Both the position numbers and the translations under genes were made by a program. 64,000 nucleotides of DNA from Gammaproteobacteria bacterium. Its GTDB lineage: Bacteria > Pseudomonadota > Gammaproteobacteria > Pseudomonadales > Cellvibrionaceae. Of the stretch, positions 19,401-28,145 are shown piece after piece. How positions within the stretch are numbered: position 1 is the stretch's first letter; each line of letters begins with the position of its first letter. The stretch covers positions 1 through 64,000 of the forward strand of contig SEBV01000002.1 in assembly GCA_004172865.1 (NCBI GenBank), given 5' to 3'. The notes under the pieces are model-generated. The model did not search any database. It was not told the DNA's origin and saw nothing but the letters and a program-made list of their open reading frames with translations.

Positions 19401-20095
19401 TAGGCACGGCTAAAGCGCTCAGTTCAGTCGTTATCGATTGGGAAGCTGCGAACGCTGGTGCTTACAGCGTGCAAGGCTCAAACGACAATACCAACTGGAC
19501 GACACTCAAGTCATTCACCGGCGGCGCGTTCGGCACTCGTACCGATACCAATGCAGTGAGCGGTTCTTACCGCTATGTTCGTATCTATTGCACAGCGTTG
19601 AGCACTGGCAATAACTGGGGTTACTCAATTTGGGAATTGAAAGTGTACGCGACCGGAAGTGCGACTAGCTCAGCAGCATCCAGCGCTAGCAGCACTGCCA
19701 CCAGCAGCGGCACTTTGACGCCTACAGCAGTAACAGCCAGTACTGCTGGACAACCAGCAGCCAATGCTACCGATAAAAATGCAGGTACTCGTTGGGAGTC
19801 GACAGCAGGAATCGACCCAAGCTGGTTGACCTTGGATTTCGGCAGCGCCAAAACCCTGAGCAGTATCGCCATCGATTGGGAGGCTGCCAACGCCGCCAAC
19901 TATCTGGTGCAAGGTTCCAACGACAACACCAACTGGACCGCCATCGCCAGCAAAACCGGCGGTGCTTTTGGTAACCGCACCGATACCTTGGCCCTAACTG
20001 GAAGCTACCGCTACCTGCGCATCTACGGCACCGCACGCAGCACCGGCAACCAATGGGGTTATTCGATCTGGGAAGTTCGTGTAACAGGTAATTAA
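16469..20095 (+). CDS. Secreted multimodular GH16 glycoside hydrolase
   Basis: A 1208-residue exported enzyme. Signal peptide 1-37 (ending SFA-V). GH16 catalytic domain about 40-350 with the motif ELDIIE (E190 nucleophile, D192, E195 acid/base). Discoidin/F5-8C-like module about 382-516. CBM4/9-like module about 530-682 (NGTFTSDLNGW...VYIDDVVIKE). A second discoidin-like module about 690-830, then a short IG-like or bacterial-repeat domain about 833-907. A Ser linker precedes two nearly identical C-terminal F5/8C (CBM32-like) modules (about 932-1062 and 1083-1208, sharing AGTRWES and WEAANA..Y.VQGSNDNTNWT). GGGAGGA precedes the ATG. The ExDxxE form fits beta-glucanase/laminarinase-like members as well as others; the substrate is not certain. 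AraC paralogues flank the gene on both sides. Confidence 0.88.
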   Translation: MTQQRFNQPRSCKPWALLRPLTAAVAALGIYSSASFAVDYNDAYWNSPTKNTDFVDNFATTSLNRNFWDVITNVYVNGEDQDYRDVEYPAADWTVRSGQDDAGASDGKVLNLKARYMDGAIQNYYGGVANQGKPLMVRAGRIESKLADATTFTYGKFEARLKMPAAKNGEFPAWWLLGNFPDVGWTACQELDIIEFTGNNASVAPQTHWTAPYTAYGGNPVDRTYASLGVNPSTQFVTYGVIKTPENVEFYINGVKTYSWGVADRGDMPWPYVTPMHMILNHAITHVEWPAVGNYNKLSTDANVPYKTGYTTVVNGVTNYEYIDIASMQTNIGRAGTDFLVDYVAHWPLPTTEPLQKYTDNTKYSFFRPTNNTKGFYSLKGWLAPVAVTADASFNDGTATSDRDNGPKNAADGYVGSKWATPADDNLHWVQIDYGTDKPIKYFWIEWSWNLPKSYDIYGKTSSGNWEFIRSSDQLAATWSTHVFDVNKTYRYIKLVTKGRISKSDPIWLLEFKAFEDVADVYPKPAGTAQVDRAINVLGNGTFTSDLNGWKTEAYDGSTPVFASVGGQAKITTTNAGTGLGSIQLHTEGFGLKRNYRYQVSFKAKADAARNVQVRLSTDDLNPSAAGTYLLQTVALGTTLATYTYNVDFTASDNAGRLAFLLGNQGTSTVYIDDVVIKEITYIGVGDPLVPAIDASNYSGASTGWETEWWGAASRAVDGAVGNKASGNDGESEGKDLWVSVQIDPTYEVKEVWIAGDKSAPRSLDQFKVEYGTGNTMINWTPSNGDGVYESFNTFASAPAVGERNFKVWFRPPAGQLVEVSDVQFMAVDYKPYRIYTIGLDNGGSIAPAGTVRYSKNNTDSATYTFTPPAGRAVANVIVDGVSLGALNSYTFTNINKSHTLAVSYTGTATSVSSSSSSSTANTSSSSSSVAASVLVSNGRPVTASSELSPATNAVDGNAGTRWESAHGVSPSWITVDLGTAKALSSVVIDWEAANAGAYSVQGSNDNTNWTTLKSFTGGAFGTRTDTNAVSGSYRYVRIYCTALSTGNNWGYSIWELKVYATGSATSSAASSASSTATSSGTLTPTAVTASTAGQPAANATDKNAGTRWESTAGIDPSWLTLDFGSAKTLSSIAIDWEAANAANYLVQGSNDNTNWTAIASKTGGAFGNRTDTLALTGSYRYLRIYGTARSTGNQWGYSIWEVRVTGN

Positions 20096-20158
20096 TGGAC
20101 TTTTCTATCTGGTTCTGCAGCTCAGGCTTGGGAACCAGATGAAGGATCGATTGAAAAT

Positions 20159-20194
20159 AAAAAGCACCGTACTCGAAAGAGGCGGTGCTTTTTT
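20159..20194 (+). terminator. Intrinsic terminator of the GH16 gene
   Basis: AAAAAGCACCG pairs with CGGTGCTTTTT (20183-20193), with a T run. A further hairpin, CTGGTTC...GGAACCAG, lies just upstream at about 20110-20139. Confidence 0.88.
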
Positions 20195-20315
20195 ATTGTT
20201 TGTTATGCAAGGATAGATGTAGCAACTTAGGGAGTCGTCATCCTCGGCCAGGCACCCTACTAAATAACCTGGCGAGCTTATTTGAGCGAAAACCTAACCT
20301 AGAACCACCAGCAAC

Positions 20316-21455
20316 CTAAACCTCAGTCACCTTAGCCTGCTTCCGATATTCCGTAGGCGTCACTCCAACCATGCGTTTAAAAAATCGATGGAATGCTGAG
20401 GGACTATTAAACCCGGATTTAAAAATCACTTCCAAAATCGTTTCGTCTTTATATTCAGGCGATGCCAATAAACGCTTGGCTTCCTCCACGCGATAACCGT
20501 TAATAAATTCAAAGAAATTGGATTGATAATGCAGCTTTAACACCGCCGAAATATCCCGTGGACGCAGACCAATTTGTTCAGAAAAACGCTCAAGGTTGAT
20601 GTTACTTTCGAGATACAGTTTTTGCTCGTGGATGCCCTTCTCAATCGCACTAACCTTGGCCGCCAGCTTAGCCTCGGGCACGGGTTTTACCGGTGCAATT
20701 ACGACAGGGTTGAGCAATTGACGAGTGTTAATCAGCCCAAAAATAAACAAGCCGTTCACTAGCGCAACGGTTAAATAATTATCCAGAATTCCCAACTGAT
20801 CGCTAATGGTCGGGTTTACAAATCCTTCCAAGGCATAAGCCAGCAACGACCAGAGCCAATGCACGCAGAAACCAAATAAAACTACATCCGCCAGATTCAA
20901 TTCCGTGCTGGAAATGCTCGAATACATTTGCTTTAAATCTTCACGCAATTTGTATTCGGCCCAGGCGCTGGCGAGCACATAAATAAAGGGCAATAACTTA
21001 ACCATCGCCCAGACTAGCGAGCGCGCAATTTTTTCGGCGCCATCAACCGGTGACGCAGGTTGCCAATCAACACTATTGAGATTGAAAGCCAAAATAATAA
21101 TCACAGCTAAAATCGCCGGGACTAAATGAATAAGATTGCGCCACTGGAACACATTTATTTTTTTGGAAAGCGAACGCAAATAGAAAAATAAAACCGGGCC
21201 TTCCAGCAATAAAGATCCTGCCAGAACTGCAACTATGTAAGGCGTATGATTGATATCTGCCGCTTTTAAATCGCCATTCCAAACCACGACAGTGGAGGTT
21301 AATACCAGAGCGACCAACATAAAAAAGCTGGCAAGAATCGCGCGCGGTTGAACGCGTTTTGACGGTAATATTTTTAACAGAACGGCTAGAAAAACGCATT
21401 CAAGTGACGTTAGCAGGAGCACAACATCATGAATGTTTAGAAAATTGGTTTTCAT
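20316..21455 (-). CDS. Membrane-anchored AraC-family regulator, paralogue 2
   Basis: A 379-residue paralogue of the regulator at 14561-15739. It begins MKTNFLNIHDVVLLLTSLE, has about seven hydrophobic segments up to residue 247 and ends in an AraC-type DNA-binding domain (NLERFSEQIGLRPRDISAVLK, ILEVIFKSGFNSPSAFHRFFKRMVGVTPTEYR). The DNA-binding halves of the two paralogues are almost the same, including NFFEFINGYRVEEAKRLL, while the membrane halves differ more, which suggests related target sites but different signals. GAGAGAAC lies upstream of the ATG. It is convergent with the GH16 gene. Target genes are not known. Confidence 0.88.
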   Translation of the reverse strand: MKTNFLNIHDVVLLLTSLECVFLAVLLKILPSKRVQPRAILASFFMLVALVLTSTVVVWNGDLKAADINHTPYIVAVLAGSLLLEGPVLFFYLRSLSKKINVFQWRNLIHLVPAILAVIIILAFNLNSVDWQPASPVDGAEKIARSLVWAMVKLLPFIYVLASAWAEYKLREDLKQMYSSISSTELNLADVVLFGFCVHWLWSLLAYALEGFVNPTISDQLGILDNYLTVALVNGLFIFGLINTRQLLNPVVIAPVKPVPEAKLAAKVSAIEKGIHEQKLYLESNINLERFSEQIGLRPRDISAVLKLHYQSNFFEFINGYRVEEAKRLLASPEYKDETILEVIFKSGFNSPSAFHRFFKRMVGVTPTEYRKQAKVTEV

Positions 21456-21542
21456 TATTATGTTCTCTCACGAAAATGACCTGCGCCAAATAGTATGGTT
21501 ATTTGGCCTGCGCCTCAGTACATCGGGGACAGAAGACGCAAA

Positions 21543-21577
21543 AGCAAGCTGGCGTGTTGACCGCAAGCCAGCTTGCT
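21543..21577. terminator. Strong hairpin between chemoreceptor and AraC genes
   Basis: AGCAAGCTGGC and GCCAGCTTGCT form an 11-bp perfect stem with a 13-base loop. On the - strand only a short T run follows, so it is a probable but not ideal terminator for the chemoreceptor gene. Confidence 0.55.
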
Positions 21578-21630
21578 AAGCATAGGCAATTTTCGCACGT
21601 TGACCAGCATGCTACCAGCGTAGATGTGGT

Positions 21631-23772
21631 TTAACGTGAACTAACCTGAAATGAGCCGGTTAACTGATGCATTTTCGTTGCGGTATTTTTTAGCCGATCC
21701 GAGCTGATTTGCAATGCGCGAACCACCTTGTTCATGGTCTGGCTGGCGCTGGCGACATCGCGAACGTGAGTGCCGTGTTGTTGGCTGTTGAAATCGATGT
21801 GATGAATGATGTCGAACAAACGCTCCACGACGCGGTGTAATTGGCTGTTGTCGGTAGACGCCTCCTCTGCCAAGCGCAAACCGCGATCAACGTTTGCCAC
21901 ACTGGATTCCATAAAGGTCGCCGCCTGTTGCGCCTCGTTGCGAATGGTTTCAATTTTCTCACCAATCTCCAGCGCCACCGCTGAAGTTCGCGCCGCCAAA
22001 CTACGCACTTCATCCGCAACTACCGAGAAACCGCGACCATGTTCACCTGCACGCGCGGCTTCAATCGCGGCGTTGAGTGCGAGCAAATTAGTTTGGCTGG
22101 TGATATTACTGATCAATGAAACCATGTTGCCAATTTCGCTGGTACGCGCATTAAATGCGTGGATAGTTTTAGCGGAAGTTTCAACTACATCGCGAATCGT
22201 TTGGGTGCCGGTGCGCACCGATTCAAATTGCTTGCGCGCATCCTGAACCACATTTTCCATCACCTTTCGCATTTCATTTGCCGTGCCGGATGCATTACTA
22301 ATTTCTTGCAATTGGTTGTGCACGAGGCTCAACATTTTTTCCATGGAATCGGCAACGTGATCAGAAGAATTTTGCGCCTCAGAATTTCGCGTCAGCAAAT
22401 TATCGCTGTTCTTCATCACTTCATCGGCAGAGCGAATAACTTCGCCAACAATATGATCGAGGTTGTCGATAAAACTATTGGTCCAGCGACCTAAATCGCC
22501 AGTTTCATCCAGTACCAATTTTTTGGTATCCAAACGCTGTTGTAAATTTCCGCCGCCTTCGGCAATCGCGTGAATAACTTCCGTCATTTTTCCCAAGCGT
22601 CTTGCTAGACGACGCGGCGCGCGTTGGCGATAAACCAAACCGCCCGCAATTAATAACAATAAAGTAACAATATTAATTGTGGTGTTCGACCAACCCGACC
22701 ACGCATGCATAACCGCGTTCGCCGCAAAACCTGCAAATACACTGACCGAATAAGTTTTCATATGCTTGTAGGTGATTGAGCGATAGCGATAAACTTCTTC
22801 CAAATCCGCTTCACACATCATGCCCCAAGTATCGAGCGAGCCTTCCAATTTAAACGTTAAACCTTTGCCGATAACGGCGATGTGACGGTAATCCGAATAG
22901 CCGGGATAAGTCACAAATAAATTGCTGCCTTTGCGAATAGTTTCGCGCACACCGGGATGCAATTCTTTCGTTGCGGGATCAGTAAATTTAATTTCAAATT
23001 CGGTGTGACGTTTAATTTTTACCACACCCCAATCTGTATTTACACCGGACTTTAAATTTTCGCCGTGAGAAAAAGTATTGTCTTCAAATCGCGAGCGAGA
23101 AAGTGCCGTGCCGGATGCAATAGATGAATCAAATACCGAACTCACCATAAACAAATAATTATCGCCGGACTCATTAAAAATATGGCCCGCCTCGCGCTGA
23201 ATTAAATCACCTAAAACATCGTTAGGAACACGCGCACAAATACAACCTTTATTGCCGTTGGAAAAAGTCACCGGCAAATAAAACATTAAGGTTACTTCGT
23301 CGTGAAATACAGAACTACGCTTGCCAACATCGAGAGTTTTTGCATCTATATAAGGTCCGTGTAAAAACGGCGCTTCGAGACCTTTGTTTATGGCATTGAT
23401 ATTTAAATCCTTAGAACCAACATGCGAGGAGTAAGTTGAAGCCAGCACACAACCTTGTTGATCAATAATAAATAATTCGGTGCAGTCGCCCATGATGCGC
23501 CAGTTTTTTTGCAGAAGATTTTCAAACGAATCATCTGAAAGATGTAATTGCCCGCGAGTAGATTCCAATTGCGTCCATTGCCGTCTCACCCATTGTTGCA
23601 ATAATTTAATTCGCGTATTCGCAATACTTTCAAACGCTTTTTCCATTAATGCGTAACGGCTGCGGTTTAACCAGCACGCCCAGCCCATTTGCAACTTCCC
23701 TGTTTTACCAAACCAATTTAACCAACTGCGTTCGGTTGTTGATAGTTGCATCTGTTCGCTGCGCAGACTCAT
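21631..23772 (-). CDS. Methyl-accepting chemotaxis protein with membrane hairpin
   Basis: A 713-residue chemoreceptor. The C-terminal half is a full MCP signalling domain with the conserved tip [42 protein letters not shown]-like segment follows the second helix. The N-terminal about 340 residues hold a Cache-like sensor region ([27 protein letters not shown]) but no N-terminal membrane helix. Instead two hydrophobic helices lie close together (about 342-359 and 365-383), so both the sensor and the signalling parts should face the cytoplasm. I prefer the ATG at 23770-23772; an in-frame GTG at 23835 adds 21 residues with only weak hydrophobicity. The ligand is unknown. No other chemotaxis gene lies nearby. 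Confidence 0.88.
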   Translation of the reverse strand: MSLRSEQMQLSTTERSWLNWFGKTGKLQMGWACWLNRSRYALMEKAFESIANTRIKLLQQWVRRQWTQLESTRGQLHLSDDSFENLLQKNWRIMGDCTELFIIDQQGCVLASTYSSHVGSKDLNINAINKGLEAPFLHGPYIDAKTLDVGKRSSVFHDEVTLMFYLPVTFSNGNKGCICARVPNDVLGDLIQREAGHIFNESGDNYLFMVSSVFDSSIASGTALSRSRFEDNTFSHGENLKSGVNTDWGVVKIKRHTEFEIKFTDPATKELHPGVRETIRKGSNLFVTYPGYSDYRHIAVIGKGLTFKLEGSLDTWGMMCEADLEEVYRYRSITYKHMKTYSVSVFAGFAANAVMHAWSGWSNTTINIVTLLLLIAGGLVYRQRAPRRLARRLGKMTEVIHAIAEGGGNLQQRLDTKKLVLDETGDLGRWTNSFIDNLDHIVGEVIRSADEVMKNSDNLLTRNSEAQNSSDHVADSMEKMLSLVHNQLQEISNASGTANEMRKVMENVVQDARKQFESVRTGTQTIRDVVETSAKTIHAFNARTSEIGNMVSLISNITSQTNLLALNAAIEAARAGEHGRGFSVVADEVRSLAARTSAVALEIGEKIETIRNEAQQAATFMESSVANVDRGLRLAEEASTDNSQLHRVVERLFDIIHHIDFNSQQHGTHVRDVASASQTMNKVVRALQISSDRLKNTATKMHQLTGSFQVSSR

Positions 23773-24076
23773 AAATTTCTCACTCTGTTGCCAATAATAA
23801 ATAAGACTATGCAGAATATGCGCCACCACTGTCACTTAAAGTAACAATAGAAATTTATGACGATTTTGGATTTAAATAATGCAAATTTTAATTAATGATG
23901 GTGCACTTATTTAATAAGCGCACCATCATCATGCAAATGCAGATTCTATGAGGAATAATTTTCAATTGATTTTTATTAAATTAAAAACTGAATTAAAATT
24001 GACTAAATATTAATAGTTTGGATGAGTTGAAAAAACGCAAAAATAAAATCTAAAAAACTGACTGGTGATTTTAAAG
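23773..24076. other. AT-rich intergenic region
   Basis: About 300 bases between rlmB and the chemoreceptor gene, very AT-rich. The promoter of the chemoreceptor gene must lie elsewhere or at 23773-23880. No gene, hairpin or conserved element was recognised. Confidence 0.5.
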
Positions 24077-24829
24077 TTATCGACTACGCTGGCGCACCGC
24101 TTCAAACAAAACGACACCGGTAGCTACAGATACATTCAAACTGCTTACTGTGCCTGCCATTGGGATATTAATTAAGTGATCGCACGTTTCTTGTGTCAAA
24201 CGACGCAAACCATCGCCTTCAGCGCCCATTAAAATTCCTACATTGCCTGTTAAATTAGCTTGGTAAACTGAAGCATCAGCTTCGCCCGCCGCACCAAATA
24301 ACCAAATTCCTTTTTCCTGCAGTTTTTTCAAAGTGCGCGCAAGATTAGTCACTGGCACCAACGGCAAAACTTCAGCAGCACCGCACGCAACTTTGCGCGC
24401 AACCGGTGTTAAACCGACTGACTTATCTTTGGGAACAATCACCACATGCACACCTGCCGATTCTGCAGTTCGCATACAGGCACCGAGGTTATGAGGATCA
24501 GTTACGCCATCAAGAATTAAAACAAACGCAGGCTCATTTAAATTATCGATTAATTCAAAGAGGAATTTTTCATCGTGAATTTCACCCGGCGTGCAAACAG
24601 CAACTACGCCCTGATGATTTTCATCCCCAACCATTTCATCCAGCTTTTTGCGATCAACAATCTTGCAACTGATTTCATTGCTTTGGGACAAATTCAAAAT
24701 TTTCGTCAAGCGCTGATCATTGCGACCTTGCACCATAAATACTTCAAGTACACGCTGAGGCGCACTTTTTAATAAAGCCTGCACTGAATGCAAACCAAAA
24801 ATATGTTCGTTTTTCAATTCAATTTCCAA
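24077..24829 (-). CDS. rlmB: 23S rRNA (guanosine-2251-2'-O)-methyltransferase
   Basis: SpoU/TrmH-family methyltransferase, 250 residues, the usual RlmB length. It methylates the ribose of G2251 in the peptidyl-transferase region of 23S rRNA with SAM. The N-terminal substrate domain begins FGLHSVQALLKSAPQRVLEV. The SPOUT motifs are present: LDGVTDPHNLGACMRTAESAGVH (motif 1), ILMGAEGDGLR (motif 2) and IPMAGTVSSLNVSVATGVVLFE (motif 3). It lies downstream of rnr in the same direction, as in E. coli, with 148 bases and a long hairpin between them. Confidence 0.95.
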   Translation of the reverse strand: MEIELKNEHIFGLHSVQALLKSAPQRVLEVFMVQGRNDQRLTKILNLSQSNEISCKIVDRKKLDEMVGDENHQGVVAVCTPGEIHDEKFLFELIDNLNEPAFVLILDGVTDPHNLGACMRTAESAGVHVVIVPKDKSVGLTPVARKVACGAAEVLPLVPVTNLARTLKKLQEKGIWLFGAAGEADASVYQANLTGNVGILMGAEGDGLRRLTQETCDHLINIPMAGTVSSLNVSVATGVVLFEAVRQRSR

Positions 24830-24844
24830 AAATTAATTCTACAA

Positions 24845-24878
24845 TCTCATCCTGATCGAGTGCTCGGTCAAGATGAGA
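24845..24878. terminator. Long hairpin between rnr and rlmB
   Basis: TCTCATCCTGATCGAG and CTCGGTCAAGATGAGA form a stem of up to 16 bp with one mismatch and one wobble. It lacks a strong T run on the - strand, so it may act as an attenuator or an RNA-processing site rather than a full terminator. Confidence 0.45.
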
Positions 24879-24977
24879 TAACAAGACAAACGCTGATGAT
24901 CGCTGACGCAAAAATCATGAACACATCAAAACAATTCGTTTTGCGTTTTTATATCATGGTCCGGCTTAAGCCAGCGG

Positions 24978-27836
24978 CTAAGCCTGGTCGTCAGATTTAC
25001 CCAGCGCTTTTTTAACAAGAGCTTTCGTCTTAGCAAGGAATGACGGAGCCTCTGATGACGCAGGTTGCTGAACTGCTGCTGCCTTCTTCGCGCGCGGAGT
25101 TTTTTTACTTTGATCGCCATTACTAACCTCGCTTGCTTTCTTTGCTTTTGGTGCCGCATCAACCGATTTTTCCGTCGCTACATTTTTACTGGGTGCAGGT
25201 TTAGCTTCAACCTGTGGAGCCACTTTTTTGGTTGCTGCTTTTTTAGGTACAGACTCCTTAGCTGTGGACTCTTTAGGAATAGGAGCTGCAGCTTTAGCGT
25301 TAACAACTGGCTGAACTTCCGAAGTCGTTAAACCCGCCGACTTTTTAGCAGCTGCAATTTTTTCTGCCTTAAATTTAGCAGGAGATTGCGTAACAATTTT
25401 TCTACCTGATGGGGTTTTAGCGGTTGGATTTTTACCTGCTGCTTTTTTCACCGTTCCAGATTTTGCGGGTGTAGATTTAGTTGGTCTTTTACCACCCGTT
25501 TTTCCATTCGTAGGTTTTTCATTTTCTGCTGCGCGTGCTTTTTTCTTGTCAGCTTTTTTCACAACGATTGGAACAATGGATTTTTTCGGACGGCGAATGG
25601 CGTTATCAGATTCCAATTCAAAATCAATTTTGCGATTTTCCAAATCAACACGCACAACACGCACAACCAATTCGTCACCCAAACCAAATACCCGACGAGT
25701 GCGCTCACCAACAAGACGGTGTTGCGCAGCTTCAAAACGATAATAATCGTGCGGTAATGCGGTGATGTGAACGAGACCATCCACATACAAATCTTTTAAT
25801 TCAACAAATAAACCAAAACCAGTTACGGCACTCACGTGGCCTGCAAATACAGCACCGACTTGATCGCGCAAATATTCACATTTCAACCAACTCACCACAT
25901 CGCGCGTGGCTTCATCAGCACGGCGTTCAGTAAGTGAACATTGTTCACCGAATACAACCATATCGTTAGCGTTGTAAGGATAAATTTCACGTGTTGGAAT
26001 TGGCTTTGCGCCTTCAGCGCGACGCACATGTGTTGTTGCAACTTCACTGCGTACTACAGAACGAATTGCACGATGTACTAACAAATCCGGGTAGCGACGA
26101 ATCGGTGAAGTAAAATGCGTGTAAGCATCGTAACCCAAACCAAAGTGACCACGATTTTCAACTTGATACATCGCCTGACGCAAGCTGCGCAACATGACGG
26201 TTTGAATCATGTTCGCATCGCTGCGCCCCTGAATTTGTTGCATTAATTGTTGGTAATCGCCGGAGGTCGGTTCTGCACCACCCGCCAAACCTAAGCCTAA
26301 TTCCGATAAAAATTCACGCAGATTTGTGAGTTTTTGTTCGGTCGGGCCTTCATGCACGCGATACAAACCGACAAGATTATGTTTCTCTAAAAATCTTGCC
26401 GAACATACGTTTGCGCACAACATACATTCTTCAATAAGTTTATGTGCGTCGTTGCGTTTAACAGGAATGATACGTTCAATTTTGCGTTCATCATTAAATT
26501 GAATTCGAGTTTCTACGGTTTCAAAATCAATTGCACCGCGCTCATCGCGCGCAATACGCAAACATTTATACAAATTATGTAGCAATTCCAATTGCGGAAT
26601 TACATGTTTGTATTCCTCGCGCAATGCTTTGGATTCATCATCGGTTTCAGTGAGAATTTTTCCAACTTTGGTATAAGTCAAACGCGCGTGCGAGTGCATT
26701 ACACCTTCATAAAATTCGTAGCCTGTAATTTTTCCGGCATCGGTGATGTTCATTTCACACACCATGCACAAACGATCAACATGCGGGTTCAACGAACATA
26801 AACCGTTTGATAGAGCTTCGGGCAACATGGGTACAACATAGTCAGGGAAGTACACCGAGTTGCCGCGACTGCGCGCTTCCATATCGAGCGCGTTATTTAC
26901 TTTTACGTAATGCGATACGTCGGCAATCGCCACGTACAAACGCCAACCACCGCGACGACGCTCACATAAAACCGCATCGTCAAAATCGCGCGCATCTTCA
27001 CCGTCGATAGTAACGAATGGAAGATGACGAACATCAATACGATTTAATTTATCAGCCTCGGCAACTTCTGCTGGCAAAACGGCGGCTTCTGCGATGACAT
27101 CTTGCGGCCATACAGATGGAATTCCGTGCGCTTGAATCGCAAGTTCAATTTCCATTCCCGGCGCCATGTGATCGCCAAGCACTTGAATTACTCTGCCCAT
27201 TGGCAAGCGATTTTTATCTGGTTGCTGAGTAATTTCTGCGACTACGATTTGCCCATGAGTTGCGCCGCCGTAGGAGCCAAACGGAATCATAATATCTTGC
27301 GTGATACGCGCATTTTCCGGCCGCACAAATTGCACGCCATCTTCATTAAAAAAACGTCCGGCAAGTTGCGTTGTGTTGCGCGAAAGCACTTCAACAATTG
27401 CGCCTTCTTCTTTGCCGCGATACTGCTCGCCCGACATGCGTACTAAAACTTCATCGCCATCAAATACGCGACGCATCTGGCGATTGTGTAAATATATATC
27501 TTCGCCACCGTTGGCGGGAATTACAAATCCGTAACCATCTTTATGGCCTTGCACGCGGCCGCGAATTACGTCGATTTTATCGAGGCGTAAATAAGCATCT
27601 TTGCGATTGCTAATAAGTTGGCCATCGCGCGCCATGGCGATAAGTCGGCGGCGAAGTGCTTCGACTTGATCTTCGTCGGTGAGCTTAAGAATTTCGCACA
27701 TTTGCGGGTGAGTAATGGGCTCAGCAGCGCTATCGAGCAAGTCTAAAATGTACTCGCGGCTGGGAATGGGATTTTCGTATTTTTCAGCTTCGCGCGCGGC
27801 AAAAGCATCTTGATGCGGGGTTTTACGTTTGGTCAA
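24978..27836 (-). CDS. rnr: Ribonuclease R with long basic tail
   Basis: Processive 3'-5' exoribonuclease of the RNB family, able to degrade structured RNA. Order: an N-terminal helix-turn-helix-like region (25-90), cold-shock domains (about 90-240), the RNB catalytic domain with D278-G-E-D281-A-R-D284-F-D286-D287, and an S1 domain (about 665-745: GAVFAGHVSAVTGFGLFVEL). Residues about 748-952 form a Lys/Ala/Pro/Ser-rich tail (repeated AKK, KKA, PAK), giving 952 residues against 813 in E. coli. The frame starts at a TTG (27834-27836) with AGGA about 10 bases upstream; the ATG further up runs into a stop. rlmB follows. The basic tail probably binds RNA or ribosomes. Confidence 0.95.
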   Translation of the reverse strand: MTKRKTPHQDAFAAREAEKYENPIPSREYILDLLDSAAEPITHPQMCEILKLTDEDQVEALRRRLIAMARDGQLISNRKDAYLRLDKIDVIRGRVQGHKDGYGFVIPANGGEDIYLHNRQMRRVFDGDEVLVRMSGEQYRGKEEGAIVEVLSRNTTQLAGRFFNEDGVQFVRPENARITQDIMIPFGSYGGATHGQIVVAEITQQPDKNRLPMGRVIQVLGDHMAPGMEIELAIQAHGIPSVWPQDVIAEAAVLPAEVAEADKLNRIDVRHLPFVTIDGEDARDFDDAVLCERRRGGWRLYVAIADVSHYVKVNNALDMEARSRGNSVYFPDYVVPMLPEALSNGLCSLNPHVDRLCMVCEMNITDAGKITGYEFYEGVMHSHARLTYTKVGKILTETDDESKALREEYKHVIPQLELLHNLYKCLRIARDERGAIDFETVETRIQFNDERKIERIIPVKRNDAHKLIEECMLCANVCSARFLEKHNLVGLYRVHEGPTEQKLTNLREFLSELGLGLAGGAEPTSGDYQQLMQQIQGRSDANMIQTVMLRSLRQAMYQVENRGHFGLGYDAYTHFTSPIRRYPDLLVHRAIRSVVRSEVATTHVRRAEGAKPIPTREIYPYNANDMVVFGEQCSLTERRADEATRDVVSWLKCEYLRDQVGAVFAGHVSAVTGFGLFVELKDLYVDGLVHITALPHDYYRFEAAQHRLVGERTRRVFGLGDELVVRVVRVDLENRKIDFELESDNAIRRPKKSIVPIVVKKADKKKARAAENEKPTNGKTGGKRPTKSTPAKSGTVKKAAGKNPTAKTPSGRKIVTQSPAKFKAEKIAAAKKSAGLTTSEVQPVVNAKAAAPIPKESTAKESVPKKAATKKVAPQVEAKPAPSKNVATEKSVDAAPKAKKASEVSNGDQSKKTPRAKKAAAVQQPASSEAPSFLAKTKALVKKALGKSDDQA

Positions 27837-27894
27837 AGGAGATATCCTGTCATGAGAAAGCGGTCAAATTACCGCCAAAAGTCTTAGTAAATCA

Positions 27895-27900
27895 ATTATA
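27895..27900 (-). promoter_or_regulatory. Probable -10 of the rnr promoter
   Basis: TATAAT on the - strand lies about 60 bases before the rnr TTG start. No good -35 at the ideal distance is seen, so it is a tentative call. A small stem GCGGT/ACCGC lies in the predicted leader (27860-27875). Confidence 0.4.
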
Positions 27901-27944
27901 GGGCAGACACTATGACAAACCCACAAATATAATCAGTTTGCGCG

Positions 27945-27973
27945 TTGACAAGCCAAAGACTGCTATTTATAGT
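27945..27973 (+). promoter_or_regulatory. Strong sigma-70 promoter of tRNA-Leu
   Basis: TTGACA (27945-27950) and TATAGT (27968-27973) are 17 bp apart. A GC-rich stretch (TCGCGGCC) follows the -10, the discriminator type found at stringently controlled stable-RNA promoters. The predicted start near 27980 is about 40 bases before the mature tRNA. Confidence 0.8.
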
Positions 27974-28018
27974 TCGCGGCCTTGGCGGAAGCCAATGACT
28001 AAAAGGCGCAAGCCGAAA

Positions 28019-28103
28019 GCCCAGGTGGTGAAATTGGTAGACACGCCAGCTTCAGGTGTTGGTGGCGCAAGCTGTGCCGGTTCGAGTCCGGCCCTGGGCA
28101 CCA
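28019..28103 (+). tRNA. tRNA-Leu (anticodon CAG)
   Basis: An 85-base class II tRNA with encoded CCA. Acceptor stem GCCCAGG (28019-28025) pairs with CCTGGGC (28093-28099), discriminator A, then CCA (28101-28103). The anticodon stem CCAGC/GTTGG carries the loop TTCAGGT with anticodon CAG at 28053-28055. A long variable arm (TGGCGCAAGCTGTGCC) and a T arm CCGG-TTCGAGT-CCGG are present. It reads CUG codons. Confidence 0.96.
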
Positions 28104-28112
28104 AATTTTTTC

Positions 28113-28145
28113 CCGCTCTACCAACCTCAGGGTTGATCAGAGCGG
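28113..28145 (+). terminator. Hairpin just after tRNA-Leu
   Basis: CCGCTCT (28113-28119) pairs with AGAGCGG (28139-28145), with an inner AACC/GGTT pairing. No T run follows, so it may be a processing or 3'-end stem of the tRNA precursor rather than a classic terminator. Confidence 0.5.
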
